Below are positions 45,992-55,497 of a DNA stretch of 64,000 nt, one piece after another (the first letter of the stretch is position 1; every line of letters starts with the position of its first letter). Source of the DNA: Bettongia penicillata ogilbyi (Eukaryota > Chordata > Mammalia > Diprotodontia > Potoroidae). The notes beneath the pieces are model-generated. The model was not told the DNA's origin. It did no database searches and was given only the letters and a program-made list of their open reading frames with translations. A program made the translations under genes and the position numbers. The DNA is taken from assembly GCA_023548195.1 (NCBI GenBank), contig JAJHZJ010000419.1, forward strand, positions 1,526,273-1,590,272, in the 5' to 3' direction.

Positions 45992-45993
<2 letters not shown>
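44615..45993 (+). other. 3' region of the HAL1-like element, with G-rich tract and ORF2-derived end
   Basis: Directly after ORF1 is a block also present after the old ORF1 near 57.29 kb ('gaagcatgcaaaagtaaaca' against 'gaagcataaaaagattaaca'). Purine-rich DNA follows, with G runs at 45535-45538, 45543-45546, 45548-45553 and 45555-45558, a potential G-quadruplex as known in L1 3' UTRs. From about 45820 the sequence aligns with DNA that in the 57.36-57.48 kb L1 is internal ORF2. ATTAAA (45971-45976) lies about 18 bases before the A tail, a suitable poly(A) signal. Confidence 0.65.
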
Positions 45994-46021
<28 letters not shown>

Positions 46022-46025
<4 letters not shown>

Positions 46026-46036
46026 AAGCAATTCTT
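46022..46036 (+). repeat. Target-site duplication, 3' copy
   Basis: AAGAAAGCAATTCTT, identical to 42618-42632. Its first two bases overlap the A tail. Confidence 0.95.
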
Positions 46037-46149
46037 TTATGATACTGAATTTTTAATGAGGAAAAAATGTGATAGTAAGATTGAGTGATTTTGACCAATA
46101 GATCAGTAAAATCTAGGACTCCTGATTAAAGTATCTACCTCTTTAAATT

Positions 46150-46425
46150 TTTCTAGTACTTTTTAACTAATCACTAACATTTATATAGCATTATATGCCA
46201 GGCACTTTGCTAAAGGATTTCAAATATTTTCCCATTTGATCTCACAGCAGCCCTGGAAAGTAGGAAAATATTATTACCTCCATTTTACAGAGGCAGATTC
46301 TGAGGAAAACAGGTTAAATGACTTACCCAGAGTCACAATGTAAATGTCTGAGAATGAATTTGGACTCAGGTCTTCCTGACTCCAAGCCCAGCATTCTATT
46401 CACTGTATCATCTAACTTTTAATTT
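46150..46425 (+). mobile_element. CORE-SINE, near full length
   Basis: 'ctaacatttatatagcatta', 'aggcactttgctaaaggatt', 'cattttacagaggcagattc', 'aatgacttacccagagtcac' and 'tttggactcaggtcttcctg'. Confidence 0.8.
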
Positions 46426-46559
46426 AATTTTAATCATTCACTTTTTATTTCATAGCAGTCATTTCTCTTTTATACCTTCCTTTTAACAAAGAAAATAATT
46501 TAAATAAAGTCAACAGACATAATGATTGTGTTTGACAGTGCTGATCACCTTCTAGATCC

Positions 46560-46820
46560 ATAGATAATATATTCCTCCAGTCCTCCATTTTATTCAAAGG
46601 TGGGAGATTTGTTTCATCATCATTTCTCTGGGTATATCTTCCACAGTGGGATCACTGGGTCTAAAAGGTGTGAACTGATTAGTAAATTTTTTGAAGTAAG
46701 TTAAAAAATGGTTGGACTAATTCACATCTTCATAGTTCCTGAAATGGTACACTAGTGTATTTGTTTTTCCATTGTGCCTCTGACACTTAGTATTTTCATC
46801 TCTCATTGTCTTTGTTAGGA
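46560..46820 (-). mobile_element. Ancient L1 ORF2-end fragment
   Basis: 'gtgggatcactgggtctaaa' and 'atggttggactaattcacat' followed by 'tggtacactagtgtatttg' resemble the reverse complement of the block seen in sense at 58.38-58.50 kb. Strongly decayed. Confidence 0.4.
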
Positions 46821-46849
46821 ATATACTTCTATTGAATTTGAGCTACAAA

Positions 46850-48330
46850 AGGAAGCTTATATGTCTGTGGAAATGACCTCTCTAAGGTCAGCATTGGACA
46901 ATGTAGTCATGTAAAGAATGCATTTCAAAATTTGTTAGGTTTTGTGATATTAAACAGATGTGATATTAAACAGAGATTTAAGTGAAAATACAGGGCAAAA
47001 TCTATTTTGACATGCTTCAAGAAATTATACAGATTTGGTTACATTAAAGAATGTTTGTAGTCCATAGTCCCAAGAACTGGAAACCATTTTTTGTTACACA
47101 GAGATTTTTGTTGAAGCATTTGACCTTTGTGTGTCTGAGAGGAATCCTTGATAAAGATATACAGATATACAGATATATAGATACAGATAGGTGAATATAT
47201 AAAAAAAGACACAAACATATAGCTATACACATATATGTATTTGGGGGGTGATTTTAAAGTTTAATTGAAATTTTTGCTTTAAGAGAAAATAAAGTATAAT
47301 AAAATGTGATAAAAAATGGAAATAAGGTTATCCTTTGAAAATTTGCTTAAAGTTCTCTTACAAAAGTAAGGTATTAGTATTAGTAGTCATAGATCTACAT
47401 TTGCACTGGTCCATTTTGATTAAAAAATTATCATGTATTACTCTAACATGAAATAAATAATTTTAAAGAGAATTAAATGAAAATACATCCCAACTATAAA
47501 GACACAGCTGACATTATGCATGTATGGTCCACTGACCTGATAAATATTATAATAGACAGCTAGGGCATTTGAAAGAAGTAAAAGGAATAGAATGACTGTA
47601 GTAATTAACTAATGCTGTTAATGGTGTGCAGGAAGTCTTCCATCTTGGTTTACTTGCATACAGTCAAAGATCTTTTTTTGGAAACAAAAAACTGCTGAAG
47701 GCAACTTTCTATGATTTTTAAAAATGACTTAAAATTTTGATGCATGTAATTATTAAAAAGTATTCTGTTGAACATTTATTTTGAATAAAAAAATATGTGA
47801 AAGCTATGTCACGTCAGTTTCTTTAGGAAAAGATCATTGATCTTCTTTCCTTAGTTTTGATGGTGAAAGAGGTTCCAGCAACCCTATCCTATTACTGGTA
47901 AATGTTGAGTTCATTCAGTCTCCATCCAACGATAAAAAGACCTGTTGTACAGTTGTCTTCAAAGGCAAGATATCTTCCAAATCCTGTGATTTCATGAGAC
48001 TGAGTCTTTCCCTAAGTCCCTTTTCTCTTGTAATGGTAGCTCTTTCCTTTAGCCCATAGCATTTGTTTAAATGTCTAATACACTTTACTATGTCTTGAAG
48101 GAATTCCAGAATACAAACTATAGATAAATAATGTGCAAGAATACTTTCACATCACTGTTTCCTGTGTCTTCATTTCTGTTTCTTGCCCATATACTTTTCT
48201 TCTAGATCTTAGGTTTGCAACTCTTCAGACTCATCTAGCTTATTTGGAGGTTAAATTTTACATCCCTTGCCCTCTTTTAGTTTCTGATCAAGTCCAGTGT
48301 TTTTCTTTTGGGAATCATTCCTTGATGGCT
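46850..48330. other. AT-rich low-repeat non-coding DNA
   Basis: No recognised gene. A short GATA/TATAG low-complexity stretch lies at 47150-47240. The rest could be unique sequence. Confidence 0.35.
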
Positions 48331-48344
48331 TCTTCATTCATAGG

Positions 48345-48530
48345 ATCCCAGATTTAGAGTTGGAAATTATCTAGTATAATTTCTTCCTTTATTTTAGAGG
48401 TAGAGATGGAAGGCCGGAGACATTAAATGATTGGCCCATGATCACATGGCTAGTAAATAAAATGGCAGATCAGTATTTGAACTTAGGTCCCCTAACTCTA
48501 AAACCAGTATTTTTTCTGCTATACCACACT
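48345..48530 (+). mobile_element. MIR/CORE-SINE
   Basis: 'cataggatcccagatttaga', 'gttggaaattatctagtata', 'attggcccatgatcacatgg', 'tgaacttaggtcccctaact'. Confidence 0.75.
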
Positions 48531-48769
48531 GTTTTTCTCAAATGTTTCAAAAATGAGGTAGATGGTGAAAGGAATGAATCACATAATCTCATATTTTCAA
48601 GGTACTTCAGAGACTATTCCAATCCTTACCTGGGGAGGAAATACAGGGGACCAAAGTGGCCCCAAATAGTAACACTGGCAGAGTTTGCATGCATCCTATA
48701 TGACCTGTCCCTTATGTTTCATGTTTTAGTTTAGTTCCTAGTTTTCTGTTCTCTGAAACCTCATAATAC

Positions 48770-49225
48770 TACATAAATGTATATGTATAATATATATGTA
48801 CACATGCATATACATATATATACACATATTTGTGTGTATATGTATGTATATATACATGCACACATGCACATATAGTTAGGAAAGGAACTGAACCTGTAAT
48901 TCCCAGGTGAGGAAATTACCTCTTCCAAATCATCTGGCACCTTTCTGAAATTTATAGTCTTAGAGAACTGCCAAGAACACTGAAAAGTCAAGTGATTTTC
49001 CAGGTGTTGGGGTAGAACTTCATCCCATGTCTTGTTTACTTTGAAACTGGCTCTCTAGGAAACAAACACGAGGTTCTGCTTACATAGATGGTGATAGTCA
49101 ACACAGTTTCCTGTTTGTAGCACATAGTTTTCCTTTGATAGAATTCCAGAAATGTAAAGGACCAACTCATCATTTTCGTCTTGCCAAATATGACTTCAAT
49201 GGCTACCGTTTCATAGTCCGTGTAA
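48770..49225 (+). repeat. Dispersed repeat shared with 38640-39155, copy 2
   Basis: TATATACA-rich microsatellite (to about 48880), then 'aattcccaggtgaggaaatt', 'gaacactgaaaagtcaagtg', 'ggtgatagtcaacacagttt' and 'atagtccgtgtaa', in the same order and direction as copy 1. Confidence 0.65.
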
Positions 49226-49577
49226 CCTCACAATTGCCTCCCCTGCATCTAGATTTCCTTTGTGAGAGATTTTATCTTCTGTGGATCTCCCTTGTCAGAC
49301 TCAGACTTGGCACCTCCATTCTGACTCCCCCTTAGGATAGAATTACTCCTCCCCCACAAGCCTTTGCTTGACTGACCAAAGTGCAATCAATTCCTCCCTC
49401 TTCATCCTCCACTTTGCTCCATTGGACATATGTTATTGTAATGAGTTCCTAGTCTGACTGAAAATATGTTCTAGATGATGCAAAAAATCTTTCCCACATT
49501 CCCCAAAGTGAATATGTTTTGAAAAGTGAAGTAAGACTTTCGATAAGAGGTTATTTATTGTGCTAGTATATGTTGTG

Positions 49578-49765
49578 AATCATAGGATCAGATTTAGAGC
49601 CAAAAAGGACCATGCAGGCCATCTATCACAATCCTCTCACTTAACTGATGTGGTAACTGAAGCCAAACCTTTGTCAATGTCACAGAGGTAGGAAGTAGTG
49701 CTAGAAAAGGGATTAGAACCCTGACTCCAAATATAGTGTTCTATAGACTATGTCACTTGCCTTTC
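49578..49765 (+). mobile_element. MIR/CORE-SINE
   Basis: 'gaatcataggatcagattta', 'ggccatctatcacaatcctc', 'ggaagtagtgctagaaaagg'. Confidence 0.7.
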
Positions 49766-49799
49766 ATTTCAGGCCTTAAGAAAAGGGGTAGGGTGACCT

Positions 49800-50770
49800 C
49801 CATGGGTACATGATGCTAGTAGGTTGAATTGTATCATTTGAAAGAACTTTTGAAAACTATAGGAAGAAGAAAATGAAGGAAAAGTTGATCTTAAGATGTA
49901 GAAGCCCTGATAGCTGGATAACTGCTAGGACAGATGTAAAAGGAGGGATGGAAAAATATAAAAAGGGGCAGAGAAAATGCAACCTAGGAACAGCCCACCA
50001 GTGGAGATACATTTAGGTCGAGGAAATCGAGGACACATAATCAGAAGAAGGACTAAATAGAGGTTAACAATGAGCTGCTGCTAATGACTTTCAAGTAAAT
50101 TGTTGCCTGCTTTGGCAGCAGTTTAGAGCTCCACATAAGAACTTGGACTTGGAGCCTGGAGGGCAGCAAACAAACATACAAAAAGTGTCCCCTTTTCTCC
50201 AGGAATTTGTTGTGATTAGAAAAGACAATAACTAAGGCCTGAAGTTGGCATTCCAGTAGACTAAACAGAATAATGTGGATCCCCAGGCTTGTGATCTAGA
50301 AGGTGGGGGTTGCAGGCTGAATGGGAGTGATGATGGGGAATTCCTAGAAAGGGTCATTTAATGCATAGAACTGAATATTAAACTGTACTTTTGTCCAAGT
50401 CAGCCACTTGGGATCACTGAAAGCACTGCGCATTTATACAATCCAGCCCAAAATACAGCTCCTATGCATATGTAGGCCTAGCTCATTATCCATCTGCAAT
50501 GTCTATGTAAGTTAAAGCTATGGACTGATTTATTCGGAACCATAACTAGGGTACAATCCCTGGGGTTTTGTTTCAGAATGCTGATATCCAGGTAGACATA
50601 TGTCATCCTTAATGGGGCATGCTTTCTTTCGACATTAGTACAGAGACCTCTTACTGTTGAATTCAGCAAAGTTGAACCGCTTAAATTCCTACACGAGAAG
50701 GTGATACTTATACCTCCTAAGAACTTTCTCATTATTAGGGCAGTCCTTCTGACCACTTGTCCAACCCCCT
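49800..50770. other. Non-coding DNA with an unassigned reverse frame
   Basis: The reverse frame at 50478-50756 (92 codons) directly follows, in element orientation, the L1 5' UTR at 50780-51095, but it does not look like ORF1p. Nothing else was recognised. Confidence 0.3.
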
Positions 50771-50779
50771 TAGCATTTG

Positions 50780-51095
50780 TGGGCAGAGAACTCTGGGAGC
50801 AGCCACAGCTGCAGGTGACTCAGTCACTCCCAAGGTGTACGGCTGGTTTCCTGTGGTTCAGGCTGTGCTGGTGCAGCCTGCCCTGAACTTTGCTCCAGTC
50901 TTATCCTGGTGTGATAGACCTTTCTTGCTGACCTAAGTAGTCTTGGCCTAGAAAATTGTTTCACCTCATCCTTTTGTGAGTTCTGCTACTCCAAAATTTG
51001 TTTTGAGATGTTATTTAAAGTGGTTTGGAGGGCAATTTGGGAAAGTCCAAGTAACTCCCTACCTTTTCTCTACCATCTTGGCTCTGCCCTCCACT
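50780..51095 (-). mobile_element. L1 5' UTR fragment
   Basis: On the minus strand it begins near 51095 with 'gggcagagccaagatggtag', the YY1-type L1 start, and continues through 'tggagtagcagaactcacaa' and 'tggagcaaagttcagggcag'. It belongs to a different L1 subfamily from 42633. Only the 5' end is recognisable. Confidence 0.65.
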
Positions 51096-51099
51096 TTGT

Positions 51100-51425
51100 T
51101 CCCACAGAGCACAATTCCAGTTCCAAGACCAGAACCCTCCTTGGGCTCAAGTACTCTGACTTCTCCTGGCTTTCCTGCCTAGCTGAATGACTATACCATC
51201 TCACCTGCAATACTGGTTCCAAGGTTGCCATGGTTCAAACTCCTGGGTCAGTAATTCTGAGGATTACTGACAGCACCTGAAACTGAGAAGGAGAAATGAA
51301 ACTCAACATAAACACATGCTGGCTCATTTCTCAGAACTGGGGTAAGAGAAAGGATTAGGAGAAGAAAGTTAGCTGCTCTGTAGGTATCCTGGTGTATTTA
51401 TCTGGAGGCTAGTCTCCATCTTTAA
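51100..51425. other. Non-coding DNA, nothing recognised
   Basis: No supported feature. Confidence 0.3.
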
Positions 51426-51429
51426 TTAG

Positions 51430-51660
51430 TAATAGGCAAGATTTACATAATGCTTCACATTTTGCAAAGTATGTTCTTTATATTTTCTTATTTAATCCCA
51501 CACCCCTGTGAGATAAAGGCTATTACCCCATTTTGTAGATAAGAAAACTGAGACTGAAAGAAGAGAAGTGATTTGTCCAGAGTCACACAATGAACTATTT
51601 TGGCATAATGACTTGGGTCATTTTGACTACAAGTCCAGCCCATGATACCATCTAGCTACC
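51430..51660 (+). mobile_element. CORE-SINE, near full length
   Basis: 'aggcaagatttacataatgc', 'ttttgcaaagtatgttcttt', 'gtagataagaaaactgagac', 'gtccagagtcacacaatgaa', 'ccatgataccatctagctac'. Confidence 0.78.
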
Positions 51661-51669
51661 TATTAGATT

Positions 51670-52790
51670 TAACATGTCAAATACAGACAGAATTATCCTA
51701 TTGCTCTCTGCCATCTCTGACTGTCAGAGTGGGAAATACTCCTATATAATTATGGTTCACTTTAAGCAAACTTTGAAAATGACAGTCCAAATATACATCA
51801 AGGATGAATTGTAGAGTGGTTATTTTATTTTGTAAAATAATTCTCTGTTTTACAAAGGAACTCACAATATGATTGCCTTATTATAAATAATAACTCCCCT
51901 GTGTGCACTGAAAATATGATTCAATTCAAGAAAGTTCTCTTCACACAGGACCTTATAGGAACATGTGTATTATGTAAAATGAAACACACTTCGTTGATGC
52001 CTGGACCTTGGAAGGGGGAGTACATCCATGATGTCTATGTTGGCCCTGCTTCCTGGTTCTGACAATCAGGCTCAGTTAAGTAAAATTTGCACCTTGTGGA
52101 TGGAGCGTTTCTTACTATTCTGTGCTGTCCCACACAGAACATGTCAGAAGTTGAGAATAATGAAACCTGGCAACCTTTGCCTTTGCATTCATATAACACT
52201 TCATAATATTTTGTCTTTTTTACTTAGTGATCTCATCTTTGTGATGTCTTATTTGTAACCAGAAAACCATATAAACCAGTGACATTTTCAATATGGCTTG
52301 AGTAAAAGTACTTTATGATGTTACCCCTTTTGGATGTTAGCAAAGGAATGTATTACTAAAAAAAAAAAAAAAAAAGATAGGTTACTTATGGAACTGCCTT
52401 ATGGAAAAATCCATGTAATGCATTGGCTTTCTTATAGCAATAGAAGAATGGAAGGAAGGTTCTTAGCACGTTGGGCAAACTTAGAGAAGGACAAGAGCTA
52501 TACAACATGGGCAAGCATGGGTAAGATGTGACCTACATCTTTGGGTGCAAAACTCCTAGGTGAAGCTTTTCCCAATTGTCCCAGGGTGTTTTGTTCTATT
52601 TTGCCTTTGTTTTTGTTTTGTGCCCCTTCTATACACTGACATTGCATTTATTTTTTAAAACATATATATATATATATGTATTTAAATATATTAAATATAT
52701 TTTGCATTTATCTGTATTTATCTGTATAAATATTATCTGTATTTATCTGTATAAATATTTATCTGTATAAATATTGGTTACCCCAGAAGA
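51670..52790. other. AT-rich non-coding DNA
   Basis: Contains an A-run near 52357-52375 and a TATA/ATCTGTAT low-complexity tract at about 52655-52775. The A-run could be a retrocopy tail, but I recognise no parent gene upstream. Confidence 0.35.
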
Positions 52791-52794
52791 AGAA

Positions 52795-52915
52795 TCCATA
52801 CAACTTGAGGGCAGAGACTACTCTATTTTTAATCTTACATCTCCAGTGCCTTTTCTATAATAGATTTAACAATAGGCTTAACAAATATTTGTTAAATGAA
52901 TTAATGACTTTAATG
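52795..52915 (+). mobile_element. L2 3' end
   Basis: 'caacttgagggcagagacta', 'cttacatctccagtgccttt', 'caaatatttgttaaatgaat'. Confidence 0.65.
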
Positions 52916-52919
52916 TTGA

Positions 52920-53910
52920 GGTCACAGGTCCATTGGATTACTAGGAATACCTTCACTGTATAATGGAAATGTATGCTCATAAGCTTGATTGCTGCCTCAT
53001 ATTATTGTCGAAAGTATCATTTTATGACATAATTAGCTTATGAACTGGAGAAAATCACTCTGCTTCCCATATATACAGTCCTCTGTTCTACTTAGCAAAT
53101 CTGGTTTTATAGATTTGTTTTTATCAATTATAATACAAAACAAAACCCCAGACAAATAGCAATGCCCAGTGAGTTATAAAGAGGGAGCTCCTGCCCTTCA
53201 TTTGCAAAGTTATATGTTCAGTGTTTATATCCCTTTGTAATTTAAGCACATTAAAGTTGGATGCAAACCATTCATCTGTTCCACAGCAATACTATTCCAT
53301 GTGTGAATACCAAGAAGAATGCTAGCACCCATTCTAGGTTTACAATCATTTACTTGACAAAAAACATATAATAGTTAAGCCAAGTGAAATACTGACAATA
53401 AAGCTTTTATCAGATTGCACACCACTTTGGGGAGTGGAGGGGAGAGGGAGGCAGAGAAAATTTAAAACTCGAAAGCTTATGGAAGTGAATGTTAAAAATT
53501 AGAATTAAATAAATTAAAGAAAAACCCCAGTCTGTAGTACAAATAGAAGTTATATTGTCAGAGAAATCTCTGGACTTCAGTGTGATGTTACTATTCAAAT
53601 GCTGACTTTTGTGTGCTTTATATTTCATGTGAGGCAGTGATCTAATCAGTAGACAATTCTATCAGAACTCAGTGTTTGAAAGAGTTGTATTCTGATTATA
53701 GTTGCTCAATTTCCACCTCATGGGTATCATAATAAAAATTCCTAAAATGAAAAAGTATTTTCCCCCCTCTGCTACATAATGGATCAATTCCTCAAACTTA
53801 GGTCAATACTTTTAATATTAAACAACTTTAAAGGGACTTTGTGTTTTTTTATAATAATTCACTTTCTGAAAAAAGTTGGTGGGACATAACCATATTTCCA
53901 TAGCTTCTTA
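52920..53910. other. Non-coding DNA, mostly unassigned
   Basis: 'ggggagtggaggggagaggg' then 'aaaatttaaaactcgaaagc' at 53430-53475 resembles an L1 3' UTR end. The rest is not recognised. Confidence 0.35.
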
Positions 53911-53914
53911 ATGC

Positions 53915-54052
53915 GGAAGCATTATGGGGTAGAAATACAGGATTAGAAAGCTGAAATCTTGGATTCAAGTCTCAGCTCTGACACCACTTATATGGATTTA
54001 GGCAAGTCATTTAAATACATATGCCTTTAGTTTTCTCAGTGGAAAAAAGGTA
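53915..54052 (+). mobile_element. MIR-like SINE fragment
   Basis: 'agcattatggggtagaaata', 'ggattcaagtctcagctctg', 'ggatttaggcaagtcattta'. Confidence 0.65.
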
Positions 54053-54057
54053 TTACT

Positions 54058-54235
54058 CCATCAATAAACATTTATTAAGCACCTACTGTAAGCCAGGCAC
54101 TGCACTAAGTGCTGGGGATACAAAAAGAAGTAAAAGATGGTCCCTGCCCTCAAGGATCTTGCAGTTTAACAGGAGAGACAACATGTAAACAAATATATAC
54201 AAAGCAAGCTATGTACAGGACAAATAGAAAAAGGC
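54058..54235 (+). mobile_element. CATTTATTAAGC-type repeat, best-preserved copy
   Basis: 'caataaacatttattaagca', 'aggcactgcactaagtgctg', 'gtccctgccctcaaggatct', 'atatatacaaagcaagctat'. Confidence 0.8.
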
Positions 54236-54409
54236 CATTGGGTAAGGAAACTAAGAGATAATTGACAACTTTGGAAAGAGCAATTTTGGTGGAATAAAAT
54301 GATTGGAAGTCTGATTGTAAGAAAGTGAGAGGAGAAAAAGTAGAGGCACCTATGGTAGAGAATATCTCTCCAATTTTAATAATGTGTAACTTAATCTGTG
54401 ATTATAATT

Positions 54410-54500
54410 GTATCCCTTATTGTGTCTATTATCCATTATAATTTCTGGTATAGAGTAGGTACTTAATAAAATACCTTTTGTTGATTGCTTGATTAAGTGA
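54410..54500 (+). mobile_element. L2 3' end fragment
   Basis: 'gtatagagtaggtacttaat' and 'gttgattgcttgattaag'. Confidence 0.5.
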
Positions 54501-54619
54501 TCTGACTTACTTGATAATGGAATAACAGCTGGAGAACATTCCCTCCTTTCTGCTCTGGGTTAGCCTATCAAGTGTTCAAGAAAAGAAATTTAAAAAAATT
54601 AATATGAAAACCAAATGGC

Positions 54620-54895
54620 ATAGAAAAGGAGATAAACATTTATTAAGTTCCTAATATGTGTTGGGAGTTATGCTAAGCACTTTACTAATATTCTTTCATT
54701 AAATCCTCACAGCAACTCTGAGAGCTAGGTGCTATTATTATCTACAATTTAGAAGTGAGGAAATTGAGTCTGAGAGTAGTTAAGTGACCTGCCCAAGGTC
54801 ACCCAGAAAATAAGTGTATGAGGTCACATTTGAACTCAGGTCTTCTTGCATCTAGGTCCAGAGATCTACCTACTGCATCACCTAGATACCTCAAT
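54620..54895 (+). mobile_element. CORE-SINE, near full length
   Basis: 'gataaacatttattaagttc', 'gttatgctaagcactttact', 'gacctgcccaaggtcaccca', 'tttgaactcaggtcttcttg', 'tactgcatcacctagatacc'. Confidence 0.85.
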
Positions 54896-55102
54896 TTTTG
54901 CTTAGGCTAAAGTATATGATAAATTTTAACATTTAGAAATTCATTCACAAGCCTGAAACTCTCTGATGCTATTGAGAACTTTGAATAGCCAACATAAGGG
55001 ATTGTTTGTTTTTTTTTTATTTCTAGCTGTTTGATTCTTAAGTTGAGTTCCTTACCTTTTCATTGACCTCAATGAATGAATTCCCTCAATAATGCCTCTG
55101 TA

Positions 55103-55105
<3 letters not shown>

Positions 55106-55149
<44 letters not shown>
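55106..55149. repeat. (TA)n microsatellite, perfect run
   Basis: About 22 AT units, capable of cruciform extrusion. Confidence 0.97.
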
Positions 55150-55150
<1 letters not shown>

Positions 55151-55199
55151 GTCTGTGGCAGGGGTACGAAGGTATTTTTGCATTAGTTAGAATGTGAGT

Positions 55200-55295
55200 T
55201 CTATTTTTTTTTGCCATTATTTGTGTCTCCATTGCTTAACACAGTGCCTGCCACATAATAGGCACTTAATAAATGCTTATTCAATTGAGTGATGC
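55200..55295 (+). mobile_element. L2 3' end
   Basis: 'cacagtgcctgccacataat' then 'aggcacttaataaatgctta'. Confidence 0.65.
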
Positions 55296-55497
55296 TGTTG
55301 TTTCTGAAGTGGGAATTCAATCCAGATATTCCTGACTTCATTTCATCACTATGGTTGCAAGGCCTATATTCTGTTTTTCCAGCTTGGTAGGACCTGCCAT
55401 TGGACCTGCCCTCGAATGGTGTAACCTTTGAGAAGTCCAGGCACCTCCCCACAATGATGAGACATGGGAGGAAATCCTCAGTGAAAGAGTAAGCCAG

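Larger units (their letters stand above)
42633..46023 (+). mobile_element. Recent HAL1-like (half-L1) retrotransposon, ORF1 only
   Basis: About 3.39 kb bounded by a perfect 15-bp target duplication and ending in 30 A residues. The order is a CpG-rich 5' UTR of about 875 bp, an intact ORF1 (43508-44614), a purine- and G-rich region, a final stretch (about 45820-45993) that resembles internal L1 ORF2 DNA, then poly(A). No endonuclease or reverse transcriptase frame is present. The intact ORF, long pure A tail and perfect duplication all point to a young insertion. The architecture is that of half-L1 elements described in mammals. Alternatives are a single aberrant L1 transcript (spliced or deleted) mobilised once; copy number in the genome would decide. 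Confidence 0.85.

Noticed and set aside
52028..52380. Processed retrocopy ending at the A-run near 52357
   Set aside because: No parent gene, no target duplication and no recognisable coding sequence upstream of the A-run.
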